Below the pieces are notes generated by a model. That model was not told the DNA's origin. It searched no databases and saw nothing but the letters and a program-made list of their open reading frames with translations. Made by a program: the position numbers and the translations under genes. Below are positions 1 through 8,488 of a DNA stretch of 57,423 nt, in pieces (within the stretch, counting starts at the first letter, position 1; every line of letters starts with the position of its first letter). This stretch comes from an uncultured Pseudophaeobacter sp. (GTDB taxonomy: Bacteria > Pseudomonadota > Alphaproteobacteria > Rhodobacterales > Rhodobacteraceae), in the NCBI GenBank assembly GCA_905479575.1, contig CAJQNB010000019.1:1-57423 (forward strand), given 5' to 3'.

Positions 1-128
1 CCACCGCCTCAACGAAACGCCGCGCAAGTGCCTTGGCTACCGGACGCCCGCTGAGGTCTTTGAAAGCAACCTGATGGAAATTCAGAACCGGTTGGAGTAA
101 AACGAGATATCAAGAACTGCACTTCACC
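1..128 (+). mobile_element. 3' end of an IS30-family insertion sequence (cut by the window edge)
   Basis: The left edge carries the end of a transposase reading frame followed by a short non-coding tail (about 101-128 and possibly a few bases more). IS30 elements normally end in an imperfect terminal inverted repeat a few tens of bases after the transposase stop, and the tail fits that. The other end of the element is outside the window, so the exact boundary and any target-site duplication cannot be determined here. Confidence 0.55.
2..100 (+). CDS. IS30-family transposase, C-terminal fragment (truncated by window edge)
   Basis: The last 32 residues of a protein are visible, ending in a TAA stop at 98-100. 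The segment reads RLNETPRKCLGYRTPAEVF, the conserved C-terminal tail of DDE transposases of the IS30 family (the R-LN-RPRK-LGY-TP-E-F pattern found after the catalytic core). The catalytic residues themselves lie upstream of the window. Whether the whole transposase is intact cannot be judged. The fragment lies directly upstream of, and in the same orientation as, the Sel1-repeat gene, which lacks a convincing start. This suggests the element inserted into or just before that gene. Confidence 0.85.
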   Translation, partial: HRLNETPRKCLGYRTPAEVFESNLMEIQNRLE

Positions 129-1565
129 GTGAGTTCACAGACCACTTGTTCGGATCATGTCTTTGCGCCCATCGCCGAGGCCTATTTGCGACTGCGCTGT
201 GACCCCGCAGCGGTCTCTCCCTCGACCACTACGCAAACCCGAGCGCAGACATCCCCAGCCCCCCAGCCCCCCGCGGCGGTGACACCCGCGCAGCCAGATC
301 CTGCGGCAGAGGCCCCCAGCCAGGTGGACCAATCGGCAGCAAACCCGGCTGCAGATCAGTTTGCGGCGCTGCTGTCCAAAGGAAAGGGCAATCGACCAGA
401 GGTCGCAGTCCCCCCCCCTGCCTCTGCAGCCGCATCTGTTGCGCCCAGTTCGCCCTCGCCTGCTGCACTCTCACCAGCAGTGGCGACGCCGGCGTTCTCG
501 GCCCAGCAGGCAGCCCTGCGGTCCTGCGCCGATGCCGCCGGGCATCCGCGCCACCCGCAGCTGATCAGCCAGCGCATCCAGTCTTCTGGGGTGGACTGGA
601 AAGAACTGAACGCATTCTCTGCGATCCCGGCCTGCAAACGGGCGGCAAATCTCAACCCTGACACCCCTGCGGTGCAGGCGTTTTTGGCCCGGGCCTATGA
701 CAAGGCCGAAGATCTGCAGCAGGCCCTGTCCCATTACCGCACTGCAGCGGCGGCGCAGGATCCTATGGCGCAAACCAATCTGGCACTGATGTACCGCAAG
801 GGTCAGGGCGTGACCCAGGACGATCAGATCGCCGTAAGCCTGCTTAAACGCGCCGCAGACCAAGGCTACCCCATTGCCGAAACCCAGCTTGGCTGGATGT
901 ATGAAAAAGGCCGCGCCGTGCCACAGGATGATGCCCTGGCCCTGTCCTGGTATCGTAGGGCCGCCAACAGGGATCACCCCCGCGCCCAGTATAATCTGGC
1001 CTGGATGTATGAAAAGGGTCGCGGCGTCAGCCAAAGCTATTCTCGCGCCTTCAGCTGGTATCAAAAGGCGGCGCAGGCGGAGCATCTGAACGCATTGTAC
1101 AAGCTAGGCATCTTTTACCGCGAAGGGCATGGCGTGTCCCAGAACGACGTCGAAGCGGTGCGCTGGTTCCGCAGGGCTGCCAATCGTGACCTGGCAAAGG
1201 CCCAGACCTCGCTGGGGTGGATGTATGAAAAGGGCCGGGGCGTGCAGAAAAGCTACAGCCAGGCCCTGGAGTGGTACCACAAGGCGGCGGCGCAGGGACA
1301 TGCAACCGCGACCGTCAACATCGGTGTCCAGTATGAGCTGGGGCGTGGGGTTTCGCAAAACGACCAGCGCGCGGTGTCCTATTACATCGACGGTCTGAAA
1401 CTGGGCAGCGAGACCCCGTTGGGCTGGTCCAGCGATTCCTGGCGCCAAAGCACCCTGATGGCGATGCAACGCAGGCTGCGCGATATGGGGCTGTATTCGG
1501 GGGCGATTGACGGCAAGGTCGGCCCCGGCACCCGCTCTGCCATGCGCGCGCTCATAAACGGGTAA
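129..1565 (+). CDS. Sel1-repeat protein with C-terminal peptidoglycan-binding domain, probably 5'-truncated
   Basis: A 478-residue frame. Residues about 30-130 are Pro/Ala/Ser-rich low complexity. From about residue 213 to 425 there are at least six Sel1/TPR-like repeats of 36 residues, with the signature W-MYEKGRGV-Q repeated at residues about 256, 292 and 364; at DNA level this is a 108-bp periodicity (copies start at 894, 1002 and 1218). The last 35 residues (MGLYSGAIDGKVGPGTRSAM) form a PG_binding_1 domain. Such proteins usually act in the envelope as peptidoglycan-linked scaffolds. The only in-frame start near the 5' end is a GTG at 129 without a Shine-Dalgarno sequence, lying at the presumed IS30 terminus. 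No signal peptide is present, although the domain content predicts one. I infer that the original N-terminus was removed by the insertion, so the product may not be made or exported. Confidence 0.75.
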   Translation: MSSQTTCSDHVFAPIAEAYLRLRCDPAAVSPSTTTQTRAQTSPAPQPPAAVTPAQPDPAAEAPSQVDQSAANPAADQFAALLSKGKGNRPEVAVPPPASAAASVAPSSPSPAALSPAVATPAFSAQQAALRSCADAAGHPRHPQLISQRIQSSGVDWKELNAFSAIPACKRAANLNPDTPAVQAFLARAYDKAEDLQQALSHYRTAAAAQDPMAQTNLALMYRKGQGVTQDDQIAVSLLKRAADQGYPIAETQLGWMYEKGRAVPQDDALALSWYRRAANRDHPRAQYNLAWMYEKGRGVSQSYSRAFSWYQKAAQAEHLNALYKLGIFYREGHGVSQNDVEAVRWFRRAANRDLAKAQTSLGWMYEKGRGVQKSYSQALEWYHKAAAQGHATATVNIGVQYELGRGVSQNDQRAVSYYIDGLKLGSETPLGWSSDSWRQSTLMAMQRRLRDMGLYSGAIDGKVGPGTRSAMRALING

Positions 1566-1636
1566 CTCTTCCCCGCGTCAGCGCGCCGCCCTTGCTCTTT
1601 TGGGTCAGGATGGTACCCCATGCCCGGGGAGGCACC

Positions 1637-3538
1637 ATGAATACATCCGACAAAACACGCGCCGCGATGACCACTGCCGGGCTGAACCTGATTGCCCAGG
1701 CGATCTCGATCTATGACAGTGAGCTGCGGCTGGCGGTTTGTAACAACCGGTTTCAGGAAATGTTCAACCTCCCCAATGATCTGGTCAGCCCCGGAGCGCA
1801 TTTTGAAGACACCATTCGCCATATCGCCGCCAGCGGTGAATATGGGCCAATGGAGGATATCGAGGAATTTGTCAGCGCCCGGGTGGAACAGGCGTTGGAT
1901 TTTGAACCCCACTATATCGAACGCACCCGCGCCAATGGTCAGATGATCTCGATCGAAGGCGCACCGCTGCCCCAGGGCGGTTGGGTTGCGGTCTACACCG
2001 ATATCAGCCGCACCAAACGGGTGGAGCAGTTGTTGCGGGCCAAATCTGAGGAAATGTCAGACCGGTTGATCTCTCACACCGAAGAGCTCTCGGCGACCAA
2101 CCGCAAGCTGGCCGCCACCATCACCGCCCTGGAAGAGGCAAAACGCCAGCTCACCGAAATCGAAGGCCGCACCCGGCTCACCACCGAGATGATGCCAGCC
2201 CATATCGCCCATGTCGACGGCGATGGCTATTACACCTATACCAACAGGCGGCTAAGCTCGGTGTTTCCCAGCCGCCCCTCTGAAATTCTGGAAATGCATA
2301 TCTCCGAGGCGCTGGGGCCACAGGCATTTGCCAAGATCGAGCCACATCTGATGGCGGCCTACAAGGGCGGCAGTCCGGTGTTTGAATTCACCGAGGCCCA
2401 TGACAGCCGCCGCATCCGGGTGGCCTTTACCCCCGACAAAAGCGGCGGCGTTTATATTCTGTCGATGGATGTCACCGAGGAAACCCAGGCCCGCGTTGCC
2501 CTGCAACAGGCGCGCAGGCGCGAAATGGCAGCGCAGATGACTTCGGGGCTGGCGCATGATTTCTCCAATCTCCTGACCATCATCCTTGGCATGCAGGGCA
2601 AGCTCGACAAGATGCAGCTGCCGCCCCAGGCCCAGGACATGATACGCGGCACCCTGGCCGCGGCGCGGCGCGGTGGCCGGTTGCTGAACCGGATCGCCGA
2701 GATGACCGGCCAACGCAGCCTGCGCCCACAGGCCACCAATATGCACGCGCTACTGTCCGAGCTGAAAATCCTCGCCACCCCTTCGTTGCCGCAGGGCATG
2801 GGGTTGAGCGTGCTGGACAATACCCCCGATGTCTTGTTGCTGCTGGATGCCGGCAAGCTGCAGGACGCGCTTCTGAACCTGATCCTCAACGCCCGTGACG
2901 CCTGCGGCATCAACGGGCAGATCACCGTAAGCGCCCATGTGGTGGGTCAAATCTGGCTGGAAATCAGCGTCACGGACACCGGCCCTGGCTTCTCCAGCGA
3001 GGCGCTCAAAAACGCTCTCAACCCGTTTTTCACCACCAAGGGCAGTGAAGGGTCAGGCCTGGGTCTGCCCATGGTCTATGACATGGCAAAATCGGCAGGC
3101 GGCGACATGCGGGTGGGCAACACGGTGTCCGGGGCCAGCATCACCCTGCGCTTGCCCTATCGGGTGGCCCCCGATGCCAAAGGCGGCCTGGCGCTTTTGG
3201 TCGAAGACAGCGAAGAGCTGCGCGCCACCTTCCGCGATATGCTGATTGATCTTGGCTATTCAGTGATCGAGGCCACCAGCGTCGACGAGGCCTCAGCTCT
3301 GGCCGCCGACCTGCCGGATATCGCATTGGTGCTGTCAGATGTGCGGCTAGAGGGGGAGGCAACCGGCATTGATCTGGCGCAACGCCTGAAAGGCACCCAC
3401 CTGCCTATTGTATTGATGACCTCTTTACCGCCCAGTGATCCGCAGTACCGCATGGCTCTCAAGGCTGGACCGGTGCTGCAAAAACCCTTTACGACCCAGC
3501 AACTGTCGGCCCTCATCACTCCGGAGACACCAGCATGA
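1637..3538 (+). CDS. Hybrid sensor histidine kinase (PAS–PAS–HisKA–HATPase–REC)
   Basis: A predicted cytoplasmic kinase of 633 residues with no membrane segment. Order: a PAS_7-type domain (about 14-128), a coiled coil (about 133-187), a second PAS-like domain (about 190-290), an H-box GLAHDFSNLL with phospho-acceptor His307, an HATPase_c domain with N-box Asn418 and the DTGPGF G1 box near 447, and a C-terminal receiver with acidic pocket VEDSEE and phospho-acceptor Asp568 in LSDVRLEGEA. The ATG at 1637 follows a GGGGAGG ribosome site; an earlier in-frame start at 1592 has none. Its stop overlaps the start of the response-regulator gene by 4 bp, so the two are translationally coupled. The HDFSN H-box resembles NtrB/FixL-type kinases. 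The absence of transmembrane helices suggests an internal cue such as redox state or a small ligand. The signal is unknown. Confidence 0.93.
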   Translation: MNTSDKTRAAMTTAGLNLIAQAISIYDSELRLAVCNNRFQEMFNLPNDLVSPGAHFEDTIRHIAASGEYGPMEDIEEFVSARVEQALDFEPHYIERTRANGQMISIEGAPLPQGGWVAVYTDISRTKRVEQLLRAKSEEMSDRLISHTEELSATNRKLAATITALEEAKRQLTEIEGRTRLTTEMMPAHIAHVDGDGYYTYTNRRLSSVFPSRPSEILEMHISEALGPQAFAKIEPHLMAAYKGGSPVFEFTEAHDSRRIRVAFTPDKSGGVYILSMDVTEETQARVALQQARRREMAAQMTSGLAHDFSNLLTIILGMQGKLDKMQLPPQAQDMIRGTLAAARRGGRLLNRIAEMTGQRSLRPQATNMHALLSELKILATPSLPQGMGLSVLDNTPDVLLLLDAGKLQDALLNLILNARDACGINGQITVSAHVVGQIWLEISVTDTGPGFSSEALKNALNPFFTTKGSEGSGLGLPMVYDMAKSAGGDMRVGNTVSGASITLRLPYRVAPDAKGGLALLVEDSEELRATFRDMLIDLGYSVIEATSVDEASALAADLPDIALVLSDVRLEGEATGIDLAQRLKGTHLPIVLMTSLPPSDPQYRMALKAGPVLQKPFTTQQLSALITPETPA

Positions 3539-4239
3539 CCGCGCCCCTCGTCACCATTCTGGACGATGAACCCGAAATTCGTCAGATTCTCACCGATTGC
3601 CTGCAGGACGCCGGGTTCCGCACCCAAAGCTTTGCCCGCGCCCGCGAGTTTGAGGCCTCCCTCAAACGGGTGACACCGGATGTCTGCCTGGTTGACCTGT
3701 CGCTGCCGGATGTGGATGGGCTCGCCCTGGTGCATCGCCTGGCGCTGGAACAGGGCGCTGCCGTCATCATCATTTCGGGCCGCGCCCAGGTGCAGGATCG
3801 CGTCACCGGGCTGGAACTGGGAGCCGATGACTATATCACCAAGCCCTTTGATCCCGCCGAGGTGGTTGCCCGCATTCGCGCCCGCCTGCGCGCTGGCCCC
3901 CGCAGCCAGCCAGTCAGTGGCAACGCCGCCGAGTTTGCCGGCTGGACCGCATATTTTGACCGCTATCTGCTCGAAGATGACAAAGGCGTCGAAGTGCCGT
4001 TCTCCCATGCCGAAGGAGAGGTACTGCGGCTGTTTCTCGACAGTCCAAAGCGGCTGATTTCGCGGGCGCAGATGCAAGAAAGCCTTGGCGGTGGTGCTGG
4101 TGACAGCTTTGACCGGGCCATGGATGTGCGGGTGTCCCGCCTGCGGACCAAACTGCGTGAAGATCCCAAAAACCCGCGCCTGATCAAAACCATCTACGGG
4201 GCGGGTTATATTTTCCTTGGGGATGTGACCTGGCGCTAA
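3535..4239 (+). CDS. OmpR/PhoB-family response regulator
   Basis: A 234-residue DNA-binding regulator. The receiver domain covers residues 1-120, with acidic residues Asp10/Asp11, phospho-acceptor Asp54 (VDLSLPDVDG) and conserved Lys103 (ITKPFDP). The winged-helix trans_reg_C domain covers about 135-232 and ends in the typical IKTIYGAGYIFLGDV wing. It overlaps the hybrid kinase by 4 bp (ATGA) and is presumably phosphorylated by it. Because the kinase already has its own receiver, phosphotransfer could be direct from His307 or need a separate phosphotransfer protein, and none is encoded nearby. The family assignment is firm. The target genes are unknown. Confidence 0.95.
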   Translation: MTAPLVTILDDEPEIRQILTDCLQDAGFRTQSFARAREFEASLKRVTPDVCLVDLSLPDVDGLALVHRLALEQGAAVIIISGRAQVQDRVTGLELGADDYITKPFDPAEVVARIRARLRAGPRSQPVSGNAAEFAGWTAYFDRYLLEDDKGVEVPFSHAEGEVLRLFLDSPKRLISRAQMQESLGGGAGDSFDRAMDVRVSRLRTKLREDPKNPRLIKTIYGAGYIFLGDVTWR

Positions 4240-4371
4240 CAGGCATTAAGCCAGAACTGGCCCGGGGACAAACAACCAAGGGTGACGCGGTGCCAGCCTC
4301 TCACGGGTGCGGCGGGAAATCCTGACAGACCGCTCTTGCCGCAACGATTCGCTCTGGTATAGAATCACCCT

Positions 4372-4599
4372 ATGGCCACCTGTCTGCTTTATTGCCAAAC
4401 CCAAAACCGCCGTTCCCGGTTCTACAGGATCGAGCTGGCGTTGAACCTGTTTTCCGAGGTTTCGGTCCTCCGGGAGTGGGGCGTTGCAGGCCGCAATGGC
4501 CAAAGCACCATCAACATCTATGACAACCTGCGCGAGGCCTCGCTGGCGGCGGACAAACACCGCAACCGCATGCTGAAACGGGGCTACGCCCGCGACTGA
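4372..4599 (+). CDS. Small WGR-domain protein
   Basis: A 75-residue protein that is essentially a single WGR domain. The Trp-Gly signature is REWGVAG (about residues 34-40), preceded by FYRIELALNLFSEVSVL and followed by the typical A-KHRNRMLKRGY tail. In larger proteins (PARP-type ADP-ribosyltransferases, MolR-type regulators) WGR is a nucleic-acid or protein-contact module. Stand-alone copies like this are common in Alphaproteobacteria and have no assigned function. It is monocistronic: 132 bp downstream of the response regulator and convergent with the amidohydrolase gene, 19 bp away. Confidence 0.85.
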   Translation: MATCLLYCQTQNRRSRFYRIELALNLFSEVSVLREWGVAGRNGQSTINIYDNLREASLAADKHRNRMLKRGYARD

Positions 4600-4618
4600 C
4601 CACGGCCAAAAGCTTAGC

Positions 4619-5812
4619 TCACAAAGACAATGCCGCCTGGTTCAGAACTTCCAGCCCCTTTACCAGGTCCGCCTCTTTGGTGTCCTCATCAAACGCGTGG
4701 CTGATGCCACCAATCGAGGGCACAAAGAGCATTGCACTGGGCATTACCTGAGACACATTGGCCGCGTCATGCAACGCCCCTGACGGCAGGTCCAGCCATT
4801 TTCCTGGCGCCAGATCCTCTGCTGCGGTGCGCAGCGCCTGTTTGAGGCGCGAATCCATCGCCGCGGGTTCAATACCGCCAACCTCCCCCAGTTCGATCTT
4901 GACCCTTTGCTCGCGGGCAACCTCTGCCGCCACCTCACGCATGATCTGTTCCATTTGGATCAAACGTTCCCGATCGCCATCGCGCCACTGCAATGCGAAC
5001 CGCGCCAGACCTGGAACAACAGAGGAGGCATTCGGGCTCAGCTCCGCATGGCCCAGCGTCCAGACGGTTTCAGGCGTCGCCACCGCCGAGAACCGCTCGT
5101 TGATCCGCTGGTTAAAAGTGGACAGCGCCTGAAACGCATCCTGACGCAGCGCCATCGGCGTGGTGCCTGCGTGGTTCTGGCGACCCGTTATTGTGACCCG
5201 AACCTCGCGAATGCCAACAATGTCGCTGACCACGCCAATCTGATCCCCCGAGACATCCATGCCCGGCCCCTGTTCGATATGCATCTCGATAAAGCCGGTG
5301 AACATGTCATGGGGCAAAAACTCGCGGTTCCGACCGGCCATACGCGAGCGGGCCACGCTCAGCGTCAGGCCATCTGTGTCGGTCAGGGCATCCGCCTCTG
5401 CCAGCGAGATTTTTCCAGTCCAGACATCAGAGCCGGTAAGAATGCCAAACCGCCCCTCTTCGTCCTGAAAATTCACCACGGAAATAGGCGGGCCACCTGC
5501 TTCTTTGGCAGCGCGGGCGATTTCCAGCCCTGCCACCACCCCCAGCGCCCCATCGAGCCAGCCACCTTCAGGCTGACTGTCACTGTGAGAGCCGATCAAC
5601 AGAGATTTTTCTCCGTTCAACCCGAAGAGATTGCCAACGGGATCAAGATGGGTTTTCAGACCTGCCTCCTGCATCCGAGAGGCCAACCAGCGGCGCGCCG
5701 CGATCTCCACTGCGGTAAAGGCCGGGCGGACAACGCCCTTTCCCTGTCCCGAAGCACCAAAGGACCGCAACCGGTGCAGATCCTCGAGAAAGCGATCAGG
5801 GTTCAGGGTCAT
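4619..5812 (-). CDS. Zn-dependent hydrolase of the allantoate amidohydrolase / N-carbamoyl-L-amino-acid hydrolase family (M20)
   Basis: A 397-residue metallo-amidase that hydrolyses a ureido or carbamoyl amide bond. The fold is the M20 dinuclear-metal type. Candidate ligands visible are His76 in [11 protein letters not shown], Asp87 in WLDG, Glu118/119 in [10 protein letters not shown] and the His of IEMHIEQGP. The lid or dimerisation domain carries [19 protein letters not shown]. The first ligand motif is GSHSDSQ rather than the more usual GSHIDTV, seen in a subset of this family. The start at 5812 has an upstream AGAGG; a longer frame to 5914 has no ribosome site. Substrate is not determinable: allantoate, N-carbamoyl-beta-alanine and N-carbamoyl amino acids are all possible. 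No purine or pyrimidine catabolic genes flank it. The gene diverges from the histidine phosphatase. Confidence 0.88.
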   Translation of the reverse strand: MTLNPDRFLEDLHRLRSFGASGQGKGVVRPAFTAVEIAARRWLASRMQEAGLKTHLDPVGNLFGLNGEKSLLIGSHSDSQPEGGWLDGALGVVAGLEIARAAKEAGGPPISVVNFQDEEGRFGILTGSDVWTGKISLAEADALTDTDGLTLSVARSRMAGRNREFLPHDMFTGFIEMHIEQGPGMDVSGDQIGVVSDIVGIREVRVTITGRQNHAGTTPMALRQDAFQALSTFNQRINERFSAVATPETVWTLGHAELSPNASSVVPGLARFALQWRDGDRERLIQMEQIMREVAAEVAREQRVKIELGEVGGIEPAAMDSRLKQALRTAAEDLAPGKWLDLPSGALHDAANVSQVMPSAMLFVPSIGGISHAFDEDTKEADLVKGLEVLNQAALSL

Positions 5813-6110
5813 GGGCGTACCTCTGTTGGGGATTGTCAGGCGTCGAGCGCCGGGCATCAGTCTTGTCGCATTCTGCGATACCTTGACTAATTCATGGCTT
5901 TGCCCCCAGTGCAATGGTCAAGACGTGGATCTGCAACATTTACATCTAATTGCGGCGAAATAGCCAAATCGAACATTTTCAGGCTCAAACCGGCCTAACA
6001 GGGGTGAACTTTTTCCATCCCATCAAAAAGCTGCACCCATCCCAAACACGCTCTTCCATGTCGCTGCTGGCTCACCTATGAAATTGAGGAACAGAAATAG
6101 GATCCGTCGC
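5813..6110. other. Divergent intergenic region between amidohydrolase and histidine phosphatase
   Basis: This stretch of about 300 bp must carry the promoters of both flanking genes. It is more AT-rich than its surroundings (about 5920-5990). A CTTGAC at 5882 and a GTCAAG at 5917 form a widely spaced inverted pair, but I see no convincing operator or hidden small gene. Confidence 0.4.
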
Positions 6111-6761
6111 ATGACACATATCACCCTGGTCCGCCACGGGCAGGCCAACACCGAGGCCCGCGATGAAGTCAGCTATGACCGGCTGAGCGAGCTGGGGCAC
6201 CAGCAGGCGGCCTGGTTGGGGCGCTATCTGGATGCCAGCGGCAGCCATCACCCCCGCGTCTATTGCGGCACCCTGACCCGCCATATTGAAACTGCTGCGG
6301 GCATGGGCTGCGCCGAGGTCATTCAGGATGCCCGCCTCAACGAGATGGAGTATTTCACCATGGCCCAGGCCATGGAGGTCCAGCAAGGGCTGGCCGTTCC
6401 GCAGGAACGCGAAGGCTTTATCGCGCATCTGCCAAAGGTGTTCAAAGCCTGGTCAGCCGGAGAAATCAAAAATCCTCCCGAAAGCTGGGAAGACTTTGAA
6501 AACCGGACCCAATCAGTCCTGACCGAGATTGCTGACGGGGATGGTCCCGCCCTGGTGGTCACCTCGGGTGGCTTTATCTCAATGGCGATGCGTCAGGCCA
6601 TGGGGCTTGATACCGACGGGATGGCCCGTATGGCCCTGGCGATCATGAATACCTCGATGCACCGGCTGTTTCCCATCGGCGGTCATCTGAGCCCGGTCCT
6701 GTTCAACGCGGTGCCGCATCTGGACACTGCGGATCGGCTCTACGCGCAGACCCACCTTTGA
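6111..6761 (+). CDS. Histidine phosphatase (phosphoglycerate-mutase-like) family protein
   Basis: A 216-residue protein of the two-His phosphatase superfamily. The phospho-acceptor motif is at the extreme N-terminus, LVRHGQ with His9. A second feature of the fold, CGTLTRHIETA, follows at about residue 50. In the C-terminal half the usual HGG motif carrying the second catalytic histidine is replaced by TSGGFI (Ser152). Members with SGG at this place form a recognisable subgroup, so this is probably not a random mutation, but it suggests an altered acid/base mechanism. The start at 6111 was chosen because translation begins directly with MTHITLVRHG and an AGGA lies upstream. Substrate unknown. 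It may be co-transcribed with the GST 48 bp downstream. Confidence 0.88.
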   Translation: MTHITLVRHGQANTEARDEVSYDRLSELGHQQAAWLGRYLDASGSHHPRVYCGTLTRHIETAAGMGCAEVIQDARLNEMEYFTMAQAMEVQQGLAVPQEREGFIAHLPKVFKAWSAGEIKNPPESWEDFENRTQSVLTEIADGDGPALVVTSGGFISMAMRQAMGLDTDGMARMALAIMNTSMHRLFPIGGHLSPVLFNAVPHLDTADRLYAQTHL

Positions 6762-6809
6762 TGCCCGGCCCACGCTCTGCCCCACCCTAGCCCCAACAGG
6801 AGATCTGAC

Positions 6810-7424
6810 ATGCAACTCTATTACGCCCCCGGGACAATTTCGGTTGCTGTCGCAATCGCGCTGGAAGAGGCTGGTCTCGACTATGAGGCTATCAAGATTG
6901 ATTTTGCCAGCAAGGAACAGACCAGCCCCGCCTATGCCCAGATCAACCCCAAATCGCGGGTGCCTGCCCTGGCGGTGGACGGCGGCATCCTGACCGAAAC
7001 CGGTGCCCTGCTGGACTATATTGCCGATATTGCCCCTGATGCAGACCTGCGCCCCACTGATCCGGTTCTTTTGGCCCGAATGCGGGAGGTGATGTATTAT
7101 CTCGCCTCGACCATGCATGTGAACCACGCTCACAAGATGCGCGGCAGCCGCTGGGCCAGCAAGACCTCCAGCTACAAGGACATGCAGGCCAAGGTGCCAC
7201 AGACCATGGCCGACAGCTGCGCTCACCTGAGCCAATACGGGCTGCGCGGTCCCTTTGTTCTGGGGGACAGGCTCAGCCTTGCCGATTGCTATCTCTACGT
7301 GGTCTGCACCTGGCTGCAAGGCGATGGCGTGACCCTTGCAGATTTTCCCAAAATACAGTCCTTCATGGCGGCAATGGAACAGCGCGACTCCGTGCGCGCA
7401 GTCACTGCCAAGGACATGCTCTAA
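6810..7424 (+). CDS. Glutathione S-transferase family protein
   Basis: A 204-residue cytosolic protein. The N-terminal thioredoxin-like domain (1-80) contains the cis-proline turn SRVPAL and the glutathione-binding ETGALLDYI. The C-terminal all-alpha domain (85-204) contains LGDRLSLADCYLYVV. It lies 11 bp upstream of the saccharopine dehydrogenase gene in the same orientation, so it is probably the first or second gene of that operon. A link to lysine catabolism is possible, for example scavenging of reactive aldehydes, but is not shown by the sequence. Class within the GST family cannot be fixed from sequence alone; the N-terminal PGTISVAV resembles beta/theta-like bacterial GSTs. Confidence 0.92.
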   Translation: MQLYYAPGTISVAVAIALEEAGLDYEAIKIDFASKEQTSPAYAQINPKSRVPALAVDGGILTETGALLDYIADIAPDADLRPTDPVLLARMREVMYYLASTMHVNHAHKMRGSRWASKTSSYKDMQAKVPQTMADSCAHLSQYGLRGPFVLGDRLSLADCYLYVVCTWLQGDGVTLADFPKIQSFMAAMEQRDSVRAVTAKDML

Positions 7425-7435
7425 AGGATCCCACA

Positions 7436-8488
7436 ATGACACATCTCTGGGTACGGGCCGAACAGCGCCCCAATGAAGACCGCGTTGGCCTGACGCCCGA
7501 AGGCGCCAAGGCGCTCATGTCAGGCGGCATCAAGGTCACGGTGGAGGAGAGCGCGGTACGCGCAATCCCCCTGCAGGGCTACATCGATGCCGGCTGTGAG
7601 ATCGCAGCCGAAAACTCCTGGCCCAGTGCCCCGGCGGATGCCATCATCTTTGGCCTCAAGGAACTGCCCGAGGATGGCACCCCGCTGCCCCATCGCCACA
7701 TCATGTTTGGTCATGCCTTCAAAGGCCAGCATTCGGGCAAGGCGCTGCTGGACCGGTTTGCCGCTGGCGGCGGCACGCTGTATGATCTGGAATATCTGGT
7801 GGACGAGGCAGGCCGACGGGTTGCCGCCTTTGGCTATTGGGCCGGCTATGCGGGCGCTGCCGTCACCCTGAAAAGCTGGTGTGCCCAGCAGCGCGGCGAC
7901 ATCTGCGGCCCCGTGGGTGTCTACCCCGGCAAGGATGCCCTGCTGGCGGAATTGAACGCCGAGTTGAAAGCTGTGCAGGCAGATGTGCCCACCGCCATTG
8001 TCATCGGCGCCATGGGTCGCGTCGGCACCGGCGCTGCGGATCTATGCGAGGCAATGGGGATCACCGTCACCAAATGGGACATGGCAGAGACTGCAAGCGG
8101 CGGCCCCTTCCCCGAGATCCTGCAGCACGATCTGTTTCTCAACTGCATCTTTGCCCGCCCCGGCACCCCTGTCTTTGTGCCTGCCGAGGCGCTCTCGGCG
8201 GCGCGTAAACTGACGGCGATTGGCGATGTCGCCTGCGATCCCGACAGCGATTACAATCCGGTGCCGATCTATGATCAGGCCACCAGCTGGGAGGCCCCGG
8301 CGCTGCGCGTTGCCAGTGATCCGGTGATGGATGTGATGGCGATCGACAACCTGCCGTCAATGCTGCCGGTCGAAAGCTCCCATGACTACGCCGGACAGCT
8401 GCTGCCCTCGCTGCTGACGCTGGCTGATCTGAAATCCGGCGTCTGGGGTCGAGCCGAGGCCACATTCCGCGAATTTGTACCCGCCTGA
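7436..8488 (+). CDS. Saccharopine dehydrogenase, lysine-forming type (Lys1/LKR-like)
   Basis: A 350-residue enzyme interconverting saccharopine and lysine plus 2-oxoglutarate with NAD(P)H. It closely matches the fungal Lys1 pattern: ALTP-like VGLTPEGAKAL, the nucleotide-domain segments IIFGLKELPE and HIMFGHAFKGQ, then GTLYDLEYLVDEAGRRVAAFGYWAGYAG split by only conservative changes. Two Rossmann-like domains are expected, as in the alanine dehydrogenase/PNT fold. The ATG at 7436 follows AAAGGAT and directly begins the conserved domain. In a marine alphaproteobacterium that makes lysine through diaminopimelate (dapB is in this window), this pathway is most likely catabolic: lysine to saccharopine. 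Its TGA overlaps the ATG of the SemiSWEET gene (TGATG). Confidence 0.93.
   Translation: MTHLWVRAEQRPNEDRVGLTPEGAKALMSGGIKVTVEESAVRAIPLQGYIDAGCEIAAENSWPSAPADAIIFGLKELPEDGTPLPHRHIMFGHAFKGQHSGKALLDRFAAGGGTLYDLEYLVDEAGRRVAAFGYWAGYAGAAVTLKSWCAQQRGDICGPVGVYPGKDALLAELNAELKAVQADVPTAIVIGAMGRVGTGAADLCEAMGITVTKWDMAETASGGPFPEILQHDLFLNCIFARPGTPVFVPAEALSAARKLTAIGDVACDPDSDYNPVPIYDQATSWEAPALRVASDPVMDVMAIDNLPSMLPVESSHDYAGQLLPSLLTLADLKSGVWGRAEATFREFVPA

Noticed and set aside
5882..5922. CTTGAC and GTCAAG as a possible operator in the 5.9-kb divergent region
   Set aside because: Six-base arms 29 bp apart are expected by chance; not strong enough to call a site.
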